A DNA stretch of 64,000 nucleotides from Struthidea cinerea. Taxonomy: Eukaryota; Chordata; Aves; Passeriformes; Corcoracidae. Within the stretch, counting starts at the first letter, position 1. The number at the start of each line of letters is the position of its first letter. The position numbers were made by a program, and so were the translations under genes. Positions 37,801 through 48,483 of this stretch are shown here, piece by piece. The stretch is from positions 580,245 to 644,244 of the forward strand of contig VZTI01000620.1 of NCBI GenBank assembly GCA_013397865.1, given 5' to 3'. The notes beneath the pieces are model-generated. The model did not search any database and was not told the origin of the DNA. It worked only from the letters and a program-made list of their open reading frames with translations.

Positions 37801-40800
37801 ATAATGATGTACATTACAGCATATTTATAAGATTAAAGGCAGTACTTCATCCTGTGCACTGGCAAAAAAGCAGAGTCCTGGAAAATGTCTTAAAAAATGA
37901 AATCATTATAATAGACTTGATGTTTGTTTGATGTTTCTGTTTAGGTGCTGACCGCAGCACAAATTAAATCAATTTGCCTGGCCATACTAGAATCAGGAAA
38001 ACAGTATGCAGTGAAGAAGAGAAAACCGGTCCCACTCATGTATTCCTACTATGGAACGGAGTACCTTGGTGAGTAGAACACACCAACACCTCTGAGAGTG
38101 GTGCTGTGTGGAGGTGCTGAGCTAGTGGGCACTTCAGAAATAAAATACATACAATCTACAGTGTGAGATTTCTCCTGAACCAGTTGGGACCATCCAGCCT
38201 CCTAAAACTGTGAAGTGGGACTGAGGAGCTGGAGGGAAGGGCTGGTGCTGCTGAGCTCATTCCCTCTTCTTTCTGCCCTGGTAAATCTGCCTTGCCAGCA
38301 GAGGCGGTGAGAGGTGTGGTGTCCGTGCCTGTGTGGAGCAGGTTACTCGGGGCACTGTCAGGGATTTTCTCTGTAAGCTGCTGTTGCCATGCGGGACTGG
38401 CAGAGCGGTTTTGGTCGTAGCAGTGCGACTCAGGCACGAGGTCGGCTGCTCCCCTCGTGGGCAGCTTAGTTGGAGCTCATCTGAAGCAGTGGTGAAAGGC
38501 CACTGAGCAGCTCCCTTTTGGTGTTCTCAAGGCACAGTATCACTGCAGCAAGCGTGAGCTTGGTTCACCGTTCCTTGGCAAGGGAGCAGAAAGAGCAGTC
38601 ACTGAGCAGTGTGTTCCACAGAGCCTGGCAGGTACAGACAGTTCTTGCACCGAAATTTAGGTGTTAGCTCACTGGTACTGTCAGTCAGTAACTGAGAAAT
38701 ACCCATTTATGGCCCAGTTTCAATTTGCATTCAACAAAGACTTCAAAATAATGGCCCAGATTCAGCAGTCAGTGAAGAAGAGTAAGACCTTGAGATAGAA
38801 TGCAGTTCAGGTTCAGTTTAACTTCATACAGTGAGTTTCAGTCATATCAGAGTGAGAGCAGAAAGAATTCATACATATTTTTGCAAAGTTAGAGGACCGA
38901 GAAATGACAGAAGTAGTAAAATACAGTGTTATGCACCTAGAAAACTTTTATTCCAAGCACTATTCTAATATGCATAAAGAAGATGAAGGAGCTATGCACT
39001 TGACAAGGAAATCTCTCCCAAGGGAAAGTTGCAATGAGGAGGAGACAGGACCTAAGCCCACCCTCTAATTCAATTGTTTCTGTTCTTTACAGGTGCAGCA
39101 CATGGGCTTTCCTCAATCCTGCAGATGTTGCTCTCCTATTATGAGTACCTGCAGCCAGCAGACCAGGAGCTCGTGTGGCAGAGCGTGGATTTCCTGATGG
39201 ACCAAGAGCAGAACAGCAACTGGCCCCCTGAGCTGGGGGAGACAATCGAGCGGGAGAACGAGCTGGTACACTGGTGCCATGGAGCTCCAGGTTCTTTTCC
39301 CACTGATACTATGAATAGCCAGATGTTGATCACATTGCTTTTCCACATTAGGTGATTGCATGTAGAAGATAATCTCAGGTTAAATTCAGACAAAGTGACA
39401 AAATCCCAGGTGACATAAAGAAGTTAAACTTAGTGGTGTGCAAAGTCAGTAATGGCTATTGTTCTTCCCCAGAAAAACCTGTATCCCATCACTATTCTTG
39501 GGTAATAAGACAGATGTATAACTTACGAGAACACTTCAGCTACTTCAGTGTTTGTTAAATTCAGACCACAAGTGAGCTAAACATTTCCTTAGGCCCTTGA
39601 GTTGGTTATGTGTCATGTGCATTCTCATAAGGTTACCATGAAATGAGCTGTGCGGTGCTCTAGTGAAGATTATGATTAATTTATTTAAAGCCCCTCTAAA
39701 AATAACCCAAATAGCTTCTTTTTTTTTTTTTTGTAAACAGAAGTTAGTATGCATAACTGCATATAACTAGAATAAAACTGTGTGGACCTCATTAGGGGAA
39801 AAAAAAAGTGAGTTTCTTTTTCTTATGTAGTAAAAAATTGCATCTGTTGCCAGTGTAAGAAATTATCTTGCCCATCCTTGTGTTTCTGTCAGTATAAGCA
39901 GGTGAGGTGAATGGGGATTTGAAACCAATAGAAGACACTGCTAAGAATTTAGTGTTTAAAGTCAAATATGTGACTGCTGTTTTAAAATGATAAAAGTCTG
40001 GGAATGTTAGAATAAACCCTGAAATTCAATAATGCCTTGATCAGACTGAGAGTGGTGTTGTCGCAGGGCTGGATAAGTACCTCTTTCTGTGTGTCTTTAG
40101 CATAGCAGATACTCCCCCCTCCAGATGGAGCATTTAGAGGCAACGCTGACATATGTAGAGCACAAGACTGCAGATTTTTCGTGCATTAATCTTTATTTTC
40201 TTACGTGTTCTGTGAAACCCTTGGTGTGCCTGTTACAAAGACAATCTCACTGCTCTTTTCCTAGGCATTGCATATCTTTTTGCGAAAGCTTACCTGGTTT
40301 CCAAGAAGCCTCAATATCTGGACACTTGTATTCGCTGTGGAGAGCTCACCTGGCAGAAAGGCCTGCTGAAGAAGGGCCCTGGAATATGCCACGGGGTGGC
40401 TGGTAGTGCTTATGTGTTCCTGTTGCTGTATAGGCTCACTGGGAACTCAAAATACATATACAGGGCACAAAGGTTAGCATGCCTGTCTTCTGGATTTAGG
40501 GTAATACCAGAAAGTTTCAGGAACATTTATAAAGTAGAGTCTGATCACCACCCTTGGATGTATAACCTAAGTGTTTAAGCTTCAGGGTCAATTCTAGCCA
40601 AGTTCTGGGGTAGGTGCACTCTGTGGGAGCTCTGCAGTCTGGTTCCAGGCTGCCTGTGGTGGGAGAGCATTGGGTTCTCCCAGGCTCCCTCCCTGCCCGA
40701 GAGCCTGTGTTCCTTTAGAGGGAACTTGACGGGATGTGGAGAAATGTTCATCCAGGTCTCATCCTGATGTGATGACAGAACTCAGACAAGTTGTGTACCC

Positions 40801-41686
40801 AGGTCCAGGAGCAGAGTAAAGCATGATTTGTTAGGATTTTTTCAGAGCATTTAACGTTATTACGTATTACTAGAAGTGGAAAGTAAGTGTAGGATGTGGT
40901 GTGCAGTTTTTTTGTTTTTTTTTTTTTAATATATCATTCCCACCTTTAGCTTAGCTAGTGGTGTTAATTCTGTTTTGTCTGGATGCAAGCGCATGTGGTC
41001 CGGTGAAAATTCTGTCATGGTGCTGCAATTGTCTTTAACTATGTATCTCTACTGTGCCTGTTTAAAAACACAGTATTCCATGTTTGTTATTGTTTTCCTT
41101 ACGGCACAGAATAACAAGGGGAAGTGGTATAGCAATTAGGATGACTGATTTTCAGCCATTTGCTTATTTTTTTTACTTTGTTTAGCTATTTCAGCACTAC
41201 AGGATTTGTTGTATTGACGTGAAACATTGCTTGCATCCTAAAAGTTACCAAAAAGTATTTATTTAATGATAGGTTTTACAGAAATCAGAAAAAGTTTATA
41301 GCTCTTAAGCATAATGCATGCACAGATTGCAAAGGTTTGGCTCTTCTGGATCTAATGAACCTCAGTTTCTTGTGGAAATTGGACAGTGTAAAATTTGCAG
41401 AAAAGGTTAAATACTGATCATTCTATTTTTTTTGAGTTACTGAATGTTATTAAAATGATGCTTCGAAACAACAAGTAGACCGAGAGGGACATCAAGTAAT
41501 AACAAACTCTTTTTTTTCTCTCTTAGGTTTGCAGAGTTCTTATTTACAGAAGAATTTAAGTCTGGTTCCCGGGCACTAGAAAGTGTATATAGTCTCTATG
41601 AAGGTTTTTCAGGAACTGTGTGTTTCCTGACTGACTTGCTGCAACCCAACCAAGCCGAGTTTCCTCTCTTCAGTGTCTTTGTCTAA
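10154..41686 (+). CDS. LANCL3: LanC-like protein 3, five coding exons, complete
   Basis: Joined exons 10154-10699, 37945-38068, 39093-39290, 40265-40472 and 41527-41686 give 1236 nt, 411 residues plus TAA. Human LANCL3 is about 420; the difference is mainly a shorter loop near residues 46-53. The protein is a eukaryotic relative of bacterial lanthionine cyclases with the expected seven GxxG-type LanC repeats, at about residues 57-61, 114-117, 164-167, 224-228, 286-290, 332-336 and 384-388. The zinc ligands are intact: Cys285 (WCHG) and Cys331-His332 (ICHG). The 46-residue spacing matches LANCL1 (Cys276, Cys322, His323). LANCL1/2 add glutathione to dehydroamino acids in damaged proteins; whether LANCL3 does the same is less clear. 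No Gly2 for myristoylation as in LANCL2, no signal peptide, so it is probably cytosolic. Intron phases are 0, 1, 1, 2, all GT-AG. Identification is firm. Confidence 0.96.
12700..12850 (+). mobile_element. Probable MIR SINE relic
   Basis: The segment contains the ordered landmarks of the mammalian-wide interspersed repeat core and 3' part: 'tttttacaaatgaagaaa', 'gcccagagag', 'acccaaggtcaaactgtaag', 'gattcgaacc'. The order and spacing are as in MIR, with heavy divergence. This old tRNA-derived SINE survives as rare fragments in birds. It lies just upstream of the 18-base gap. Confidence 0.65.
12904..12921. other. Assembly gap (18 N)
   Basis: Eighteen consecutive N bases in LANCL3 intron 1. No coding exon is affected. 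Any open frame crossing this point is an artefact. Confidence 0.98.
18850..19310 (-). mobile_element. Old CR1 fragment, minus strand
   Basis: Read on the minus strand this is a strongly diverged CR1 3' region. On the + strand the reversed CR1 landmarks appear in order: 'gcagccactctctaacct', 'aatttaagcctgattttctt', 'tatttcaagactgtgac', 'ttcttctctaaacaat', 'cagtctccctccagcctttc', 'aggagttggacaca'. Divergence is much higher than in the copies at 20520 or 34493, suggesting an older CR1 subfamily. Confidence 0.75.
20520..20960 (-). mobile_element. CR1 LINE 3' fragment, minus strand
   Basis: On the + strand it reads as reversed CR1: 'ggctggaagggacttctgga', 'ggtccagccccctgctcaga', 'ggttgcccagggttgtgtcc', 'ttttgaatatctctactcca', 'caccctcacagtaaaaaagc', then 'gagccttcttttctctgggc' and 'cacctcctctgacttcctct'. 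The first part is well preserved and the last ~100 bp are weaker. It is antisense to LANCL3. Confidence 0.85.
23100..23400 (+). mobile_element. Ancient CR1 reverse-transcriptase-region relic
   Basis: A decayed piece of the CR1 coding part rather than the usual 3' end. Recognisable blocks in CR1 order are 'tttgaataggtcttttgatg', 'ggaactggctgaaagaccgc', 'aaagctaatcatgagtccta', 'ttattatcttcattaatgag' and 'ggcacttaagctgaa'. The last corresponds to the family's 'gatgacaccaagctg' segment. Frameshifts and stops remove any coding potential. Confidence 0.55.
24996..25838 (-). mobile_element. Probable solo LTR of an endogenous retrovirus
   Basis: An 843-bp segment starts with TG (TGTTACGA) and ends with CA (TCTCGCA). 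It is flanked on both sides by GTCAG (24991-24995 and 25839-25843), a 5-bp target-site duplication. A minus-strand AATAAA is at 25113-25118, about 120 bp from the left end, which is where an R region would place it if the LTR points left. No gag, pol or env frame, primer-binding site or partner LTR is seen nearby, so it would be a solo LTR from recombination. It is antisense to LANCL3. The family is not identified. Confidence 0.55.
31398..31489 (+). repeat. Left arm of imperfect inverted repeat
   Basis: This ~92-bp arm, ending with 'tgatttgtcctaagataaga' and then acacc, matches in reverse complement the segment at 31993-32077. That segment, on its minus strand, ends with 'tgatttgtcctaaggtaaga' and then acacc. 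Both copies also share a GTCTTC.TGTGC.TCCTCC start and a CACACAC plus TCTCCCTT stretch. A CR1 piece lies between the arms. The family is not recognised. Confidence 0.7.
31558..31872 (-). mobile_element. CR1 LINE 3' fragment, minus strand
   Basis: On the + strand, reversed CR1 blocks are clear: 'gtgactccctgggcagtcca', 'tccaatgtctaatcatcctt', 'ctgtgaagaaattcttccta', 'aacctaaatctcccctggcg', 'gtcctcttgtcctgtcactg' and 'ggctgcaacctccctgca'. It is well preserved and of the subfamily also seen at 49868 and 54215. It lies between the two arms of an inverted repeat. Confidence 0.88.
31993..32077 (-). repeat. Right arm of imperfect inverted repeat
   Basis: Reverse-complement partner of 31398-31489, with about 85 bp recognisable. 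Similarity is highest in the ~30 bp nearest the spacer and drops after the GTCTTC end. Translated in matching frames, both arms read G-I-x-I-C-P-K-x-R-T-P. This shows they are homologous copies; it does not show coding function. Confidence 0.7.
34493..34783 (+). mobile_element. CR1 LINE 3' fragment
   Basis: A well-preserved CR1 3' end in the same direction as LANCL3: 'ggaggggctttttacatggg', 'gtagtggtaggacaaggggg', 'atattaggaagaaattcctt', 'gtggtgagacactggaatgg', 'tttaaggtgccttccaaccc', then the terminal 'aatcattctgtaattctatg'. The element is 5'-truncated and non-coding. Confidence 0.93.
37945..38068 (+). CDS. LANCL3: LANCL3 coding exon 2
   Basis: 124 nt encoding residues 183-223 plus the first base of Gly224. 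It begins VLTAAQIKSICLAILESGKQ and ends SYYGTEYLG. The acceptor is tttag and the donor is a strong gtgagt, phase 1. The sequence matches vertebrate LANCL3 nearly residue for residue. Confidence 0.95.
38069..39092 (+). other. LANCL3: LANCL3 intron 2
   Basis: 1024 bp, GT-AG. The first ~550 bp are GC-richer than the rest. No repeat or RNA gene recognised. The minus-strand frame at 38156-38437 resembles no known protein. Confidence 0.9.
39093..39290 (+). CDS. LANCL3: LANCL3 coding exon 3
   Basis: 198 nt completing Gly224 and running to the first base of Gly290. It carries the GAAHGLSSILQMLL LanC repeat, WPPELGETIERENEL and the HWCHGAPG motif with the first zinc ligand, Cys285. The donor gttctt is weak at positions +3 to +5, but the join to exon 4 restores the conserved APGIAYLF sequence. 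The acceptor is ctttacag. Confidence 0.95.
39291..40264 (+). other. LANCL3: LANCL3 intron 3
   Basis: 974 bp, GT-AG with a weak GTTCTT donor. It contains a poly-T run near 39718-39732. No other feature seen. Confidence 0.9.
40265..40472 (+). CDS. LANCL3: LANCL3 coding exon 4
   Basis: 208 nt covering residues 290-359 with split codons at both ends. It reads IAYLFAKAYLVSKKPQYLDT, then CIRCGELTWQKGLLKKGP, then GICHGVAGSAYVFLLLYR. Cys331 and His332 are the second and third zinc ligands. The donor after AAAG is gttagc, phase 2. Confidence 0.95.
40473..41526 (+). other. LANCL3: LANCL3 intron 4
   Basis: 1054 bp, GT-AG, with a long pyrimidine tract before the acceptor (tttttttctctcttag). A poly-T run lies near 40908-40928. 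No other feature seen. Confidence 0.9.
41527..41686 (+). CDS. LANCL3: LANCL3 coding exon 5 and stop
   Basis: 160 nt encoding the C terminus from Arg359 to Val411 and TAA at 41684-41686. It holds the seventh LanC repeat (SLYEGFSGTVCFLTDLL, about 381-397) and ends NQAEFPLFSVFV. That ending is identical to the vertebrate LANCL3 C terminus as I know it, so the protein is full length. Confidence 0.95.
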
Positions 41687-41849
41687 AGACTGATGTTCTT
41701 CAGAGCCACATCCCGGTGGTGATGGGAGAGGGCACCTGCAGTTTCACTTGTCCAGACAGGCTATTTACAAAACGAGCCTTAATGTAGCTGGGAGTCAGAT
41801 CAAAAAGAAAATACACTGGGGCTTGGGGGGTGGGAAAGTGTGTGGTCAA

Positions 41850-41855
41850 AATAAA
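41850..41855 (+). promoter_or_regulatory. LANCL3: Candidate proximal poly(A) signal of LANCL3
   Basis: The first AATAAA after the stop codon, about 165 nt downstream, followed by GT-containing sequence (atgggtcagtgggg). Whether it is used cannot be told from sequence. Confidence 0.35.
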
Positions 41856-44800
41856 TGGGTCAGTGGGGAAAAAAAAATGGGGAACTAATTGAATCTGATG
41901 TCATAGATATTTATCTAATTATTCAAGTGAGAGAGAAGGGGGCATTATCAAACTTTTAATTTGGTGGAAAAAAGGCAAGCTAGAATAGCAGGATCATGCA
42001 AAGAAGAAACAGTGATGCACCCAGTAGGTTTAAAAAGAGTCCTGCAAAAACCATTTGTGGAGCAATGCACTTATCGGGGAGGGTGTTGTAGACATGTCAC
42101 TGCACTCCACAAAGGCAAAATCTGGGATTTTTTTACCTAAACCACATCTGCTAGTTTTAGTAACATGTATTAGGAATACCTGTATCTTGGAGCTCTTTCG
42201 TCTTTATATAATACATATAATGGCAGTTCTGTAGATAGCTGTGTGTTCAGGCTGCAGTTTCACAGTTCATCTCAGCAAGTGGGGTCTCACATATGTAAAT
42301 GAGCACTGAATTTGACCCTTCCTTTTAGAGCTCAGTCTGTGGCAAGGAGCTGGTCTCCTTTCTGATCTACTGTAACTGTGTCGTCTTGTCAGTATTTTCC
42401 CAGTCACAGGGAAGATGGGTGGAGCCATGGAGAAAACTTGGATTGAAAAGTTCTGTAGCAAAGATACAGCAGGCAGATGCTTTCTTCATGGTACAGCATT
42501 TCTAGATAAGTATTGTTCAGTGATACAAAAGGTTCCTTTAAAAATTAATTACTTATAGCAGCATTTCTGAACAGTACCCTAAGTATTTTAGGCAATGGAA
42601 AACCTATTTTCCTTGAGGAGTTCTTCACTAAAAACGCTGCAAACTGGATACAATCCTGGGATGGCATACTGATCCTCAGAAAAAAACTGATAACAAAACT
42701 CAAAATTGCTTCTTTTCCTAGTTAACAAAATCATGTATATGCCCAAATGATTTTTAGCTAGAAAATCATTTAGATAGAAATAAATGGGTTGCTCAATAAT
42801 AGTTGCACTAGCACTTAAAGTTGCAATTATATTCTCTTTTCTATGTATTATAGATATGATGACATGGTACTTGAAAGCTAAAGAAAACACTAACATAGAT
42901 TTGTACTAAAAAATAGAAAATTAATATCTGTATTTAAAATATATTTACAATTTATTTATTTATTTTTATTTCTATGGGAATAATATCTGTAAAGACAAAT
43001 CAGGAAGTCCAATATGTCAAAAACTGAAGTTAGAGAGAAAAAGCTGCTGTACATGTACTGCCAAACAATGCAGTCTCTCTTCCTGCGTTCTCAGCTGGAG
43101 GAGATTACACTTTCTTTATTTTTAATGCCTAATGGATTAAAGTTCCCATTTCATTTCAGTGGGCTTTGATCAGGGTATAAGCTGGAGCTGGGTCTTGCAA
43201 TCCTTCCACATTTTAATATAATAATCCCATTCCTGCTCTTGCCACTGTTATTTTAATGAGATAGCTTGCATTATTATGAGCTGCAGATAAGGATTTCTGT
43301 TACTTTGTCTTGCACTGTGCAGCTTTAATTAATTACTTAATCATAGAAATAACCATATTTCATTGGTGAATAAAGCAGCGCAGTTCTGTATCAGTTTGTC
43401 AAGAATTTAGGTATCTTTTAATGAATGGAAATGTTAAAATTCAAAATACATTTGGTATGTGTTTATTAAAACACATAAGTTAAAAGGTTAGATCTTTAAA
43501 ACTTAGGTCTTTCAAGAAAGCCACTAATGTCACTTACTTGGTTACTCTGAGCAGTGAGATGTGTGCACACAGAAGGATGAATTCCATAAGGAGGGTGTAC
43601 ACATGAGGCTGAATCAAAAAAATCAATGGAGATGTGTGCTCTGCCCAGCTCTGTGCTCCTGTTAGATCAGAGCAAAGTCAATTGTCAGTAGTGAAGATCC
43701 CAGATCCATTAGGATTTTTTATCTAGTTGGTTCCTGTAATGCATTTGGCTCATACATTTCATAACGGGAACCTTCTTAAACAAAAGTTTAAGGAAGGTAA
43801 AACTTGGCCTATACATTTCTTCCCTGTGCTCAATCACTTTTCAGTCTCAGTTTTTATTGTAGGGTGATGTCACTCAGCTCAGACATGTATACAATAACAT
43901 TTGTGCCACTGCATTTAAATAGCTCCTGTAATTGTGTTCTGTCTTACTGGAAGACAAAGAAATAGGTTCTGCTGTCAATTGTCAGACGGATACAGACTCA
44001 CACTTTTGCAATCCTTCATTTGTTGCTAACCCTTATATTTAGAGATGCGAACATAAACAAAAGCTGTCTTATGTTTTGATAACTACACCCTAAAAGGAAG
44101 GCCAAACAACTCTGAACTTAAGCCTTAGCAGAATCTACACATCACAGTAGTAATCCTGGCCTTTTGATTTTGTCCCCAGTGCCTACTCTTCAATTATCAG
44201 TGGACCACAACATTTAATGTTTCCACTTAGTTATTTCTCGGGAGTGTCTTGAAAATGAAAACCATTGCCAAAATCTTAATATATCTAAAGCATTATAAAT
44301 CAGTAATGTAGATTCAGACCAAGTTATGAGTGCTGATACTGTAACATATACAACATATATATTAAAACTTTCCATAATAGCACTAGATAAAATCACTCTG
44401 TTTTATTATACTTAACTTCCAATGGCCAAGTTTGCATTTATTTTTAAATGTGATTCTTCATAAATGCCAGGAAATAAACTTTAAGAGCTCAGTGTCAGTT
44501 TTCTATTGGTTTTTCCTGTGTGTCTCTGTAGAATTTCTTCCAATTCACATTTAGAGGAGACTGATCTGCTCTGTGTTGAGACCAACAGTACATGCAAAAC
44601 AGATCTTCTGTCCCTATTCTCTGTATTTGAAGCCACATGTTTTGGCTTCCTGAGAGAAGGAAAACAGTTATTTGAATAAGAGTTAGTCCATTCAACAATG
44701 AGAAACCCCATGGAACCACCCAGTTTTTGAAATCTAGGTCCCAAACATCTCTGCAGGTTATGTGAGTTCAGCACTGACTCCGGCAAGGGCAGCACACAAA

Positions 44801-47800
44801 CATCCAGTCTGATGGGATACATCTGGTAAAAATCTCAGAACATAATTGTTCATCTGTTTTATCAGACATGGCAGTTTGAGATCACTCTTGGAGACTTGTG
44901 GCTTTTCTTACCTGACCTGGATGGGTTAAGGTGGCTACTAGATGTGCTGCAGTCACAGCTCCTGAACACAGTGCAAATACACCCCAGGGCTCTGCGGAAA
45001 CTGCCACTCATTAAATGAGCTGGGTTTTTTCATCTTTTCCCTCTTTATTGTCTATCTCATTTTTTTCTCTGTACTATATATGCTGTTACAAACGTTCTGT
45101 TGCAACCTTTGTTTGTTGCTTTTAAGACAGTGACAGGAAAGCAACCTGAATAGGGCTGTCAGCACTTTTCAGTGTAACAGAAAATAAGGTCCTCTGTGTA
45201 CCCTTCTCCCTGCTTTGAGAAATCAATCATGCAACCTTTGCTAGACATTCTCTGTGGGATGCTGTCTCCTCCTGCTCCCGAACTGGGCCCTTATGGACTG
45301 AAAAATGTATTCCTGAACAGATTCTGCCATGGTACTGTGACAAAAGAGTGTGTTACGGGAAACTCAAGAAGCCTCTTTCAAAGTGTAAAACACAGTAACT
45401 ATGTCATGTTTGCACATTAGTTTCTTGGTTGTGTTTAGTTTCTAAAGTGTAGGCAATAGGAATTTAAGTGATATAATAGTATTTCTGATTATGCTGTTAA
45501 AGCAAAGAGGATGCATTATGTGGGTATTGGTGCTTATTTGTGATGTACCTGTGTTTGTGTGGTGCTGTTTGTGAGTAAAGCTGTAGATTACACATCAGTT
45601 TAAGGAGCTATACACTGTTCATGACTTCTAGCCTGCCACCCATAGATTACTGTCAGGGAATAATTTTGAGGGAAACTAGATCTGTAGTATCCAGATTTAT
45701 TGATTTCAGGATTCATAGAACCAGATGCAATAAGTTTTATCAACAGTACAGTTCTAACAAATACATCTTTATTTCTACCAACTACTCACAACTTCTCATC
45801 ATAATAACATGTTTATTTTGTGCCACTGCTTTTAATATCTGCTTTGTTTGCATCATTGTTGCCTTCAGTTTCCCTGCCTTTGTTTCCCAACCTATGAATA
45901 ACTTGAGGAGGCTGAAGAAGCAGCCCAGGTCTTTTGTTCTTGAAAATAAGATGGATTCATTTTGCTTAAGCAGGGTGTTCTACTAACTTGCATTACATTA
46001 TTTTATGCTCCCAGATGGTCTCTTCTCACTGGCTGTGCCATTTCCCACCCGCTAAGGAAAAATCATTATCCTGTGTAACAGCTGTCACTGGAGTTTTACA
46101 TCATTAAATAAAACAGAGACTTTGTAGGGAGCATGGTCACTTCTCCAGTATTTCAGTTCCGTTAGGACAATCGAAACCAAGTGAAATGGCTAAACATTCC
46201 AAAATACACTTTTCAGTAGTTCTGGGAAATATACATAAGTGAATGCAAGTAAAGGGATCGCCCTTATTGCTACTCTGTCAAATTAAGTAATGCCACTTTG
46301 ATGTTCTAATACTGATCATATATGGACATGGAAAAAATATGACAAGAATACTGATTGGCTTTTTTAATACTATGGAAAAAGTGAACTGTAGGTATCTGCT
46401 GTATTCAGAAATGTAGAGGGGCGATATGTGCAAATGGAAACTTTGATAAGCAATCAAGTTTTTGTACACACATAGTTTCCTGCATATACGGTTAAAGCAT
46501 CTGCCAACATATTGCATGTTTTATGCCAACAGTGACCTATTTTAGTGTATGCATTTTGAGAACATGTCCTTGTTCTTTGGATCTCTGAGGTCTGGCAGGT
46601 AAATCTCAGGTGCAGTAATCTTCTACATACCTTGAATATTCACTGGCATGAGTGCATATTCTAATCTGTAGGAGGATTAGTATATCAGGAATAAAATTGC
46701 CCTATAGATTTTCAAGGAGTAATCTTGCTCTGAAGAACTACACTGATAGCAATTTCTGGCTGGCAGCACAGCCTGGACTGCTCTGAGAAGACATTTCAGT
46801 TTATATAAATATGTCTTAGACTAAGTAGTAGCAGAAGAAAGCTAAATTGAAAAGAAATAAGAAAATGACCAAAAATCCCACGATGAGGGGAACAACATAC
46901 TTCAAAGCCATAAGCCAAAAATGCTCAGGGCCCACAAAACAATACAGCAATTTAGGGATGTGAATAGGCATTTTCCAAGGGAGTAGCAGTGTTTCATTGC
47001 ACAGGTAGTGGTACAGCAAGCACTGTGCAGGTTTCAGCTGCCTTGAACAGCACTTCATTGCCATTATAGCAAAGTCATCAAATGCTGAAAAACATTTGCC
47101 TGTGAAGGAGTTGCCTATAGCTGAACCTACTGCCTATTCCTATCTGTTAATGGAACGGAAGTGATGTGCACTATCCATGATGAGGCAGTTTAAAAAAATA
47201 GATTCAAGAAGCCAAGAAGCACCAACTTTTGAATGTCTTTGAATTATTAAACCTTCTGACTAATTTTTACTGTCACCGTTGATCCTATACCCCGTGTATT
47301 TGAAATTCTACATCATGCTAAATAGCAAACTGCTTGAAAATACAGACCATATTTATTTTTAATCCTTAGAAAGGAGTCCCTTGACTTTGTTCATTGCATG
47401 ACTCAAAGAGAAGATGGAGGCATTTAGGTCAAGTACAGCAATACCAACCAGAATGGCAAAAAATTAATTAAAAACTCATTTTGCCCAGTGGCATAATGAT
47501 ATTTGAATAAAAGAGAGACAGGAGGGTGTTGATATTCAGCAACAGCATTGTATGACTATGTAGAAGTCCTTAAATCAATTATATCCCATAGGGAATAGAA
47601 AACAGATTCTAGTCAAACATGAATTTTTACTTCGTATAGCAGAGAAAGGCTGTCTGATCAGAAATTTAACTCTGCTTCTGTCTTCATTACCATGACCACA
47701 CATGAGAGAAGAAGGATTTCCTTTAACAATGGTCTGGTTTTGCCACTGAATTGGCCTCCTGCCCTCATTTTAAGGGCCTGATAGGCCACCTGCTGATATC

Positions 47801-48477
47801 GATGATGAACCTCCACTTGATTCCAGGCATGTAAGGCAGCTCCTTCCACACGTGTGAAACAGGGGTAAAACTGTGTCATTCCAGACCCCAGGCCTACAAA
47901 CTTTCCTTTACACATGAGTCCCATGGAATTAGTAAGGCTTGTTTGTACAGTATGAGGAAAGCACAGATGTTTGCATATGCAGGGCCCTATTTGATAGCGA
48001 TTTATATACATTTTATCTCATTATCTCTGCAATATACATGAATACCAATACAAATAAAAAGTACAGGGAACTTAAATGGCATTATTTCATGTCTAGTTTG
48101 TGTTGGTGACACTTGATTATTCAGTATATTCCAGTGTGTGTTGTTCATTCCTTGAGCACGTGCCACACCCTAGATTGGTTTCTCAGTGTTACAGCCATTC
48201 ACAGCCATGATGTGGTACAGGCCTGTAGAATCAAGGTTGATTTGATTCTTTAGAGATGCACCTTATTGGTTGAAAGCAGGACCCCTGCTTTTCTAATATT
48301 TTAAACACTGTGATCTTTCAGAATGTGTTTATTGTATTAGTTTTGTATTGTAGATTATGATAGAAACTAGATTTTATAGCTTTTTAAAAGCAGTGATAAT
48401 ACTAAGCTTCATAGTGGCAGAACAAACTGTGTATATCCATATTATGAATATTAAAGCTGTGATTATATTTTGCCTTA

Positions 48478-48483
48478 AATAAA
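48478..48483 (+). promoter_or_regulatory. LANCL3: Candidate distal poly(A) signal of LANCL3
   Basis: AATAAA followed about 35-60 nt later by a T/GT-rich element (ttttgcattggattgtttat), the classical arrangement of a cleavage site. If used, the 3' UTR would be about 6.8 kb. The absence of recognised CR1 copies between the stop and this point fits, but does not prove, a long UTR. Confidence 0.35.

Larger units (their letters stand above)
10700..37944 (+). other. LANCL3: LANCL3 intron 1 (about 27 kb)
   Basis: The intron runs from donor gtaagg to acceptor tgtttag. It carries CR1 pieces, a MIR relic, a probable antisense solo LTR and an unusual inverted repeat, listed separately. An 18-base assembly gap (N) is at 12904-12921. 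A poly-T run lies near 11517-11531, an 11-base C run at about 32525-32535 and a polypyrimidine stretch near 31410-31450. I recognise no additional exon, nested gene or structured RNA in the remaining sequence. Confidence 0.85.

Noticed and set aside
43120..43200. 'cccatttcatttcagtgggctttgatcaggg' resembling an old amniote interspersed repeat phrase
   Set aside because: Only about 30 bases are suggestive and I cannot name the family with confidence.
47658..48011. 117-codon minus frame between LANCL3 and XK
   Set aside because: No domain recognised. Lies in the possible LANCL3 3' UTR and is antisense to it.
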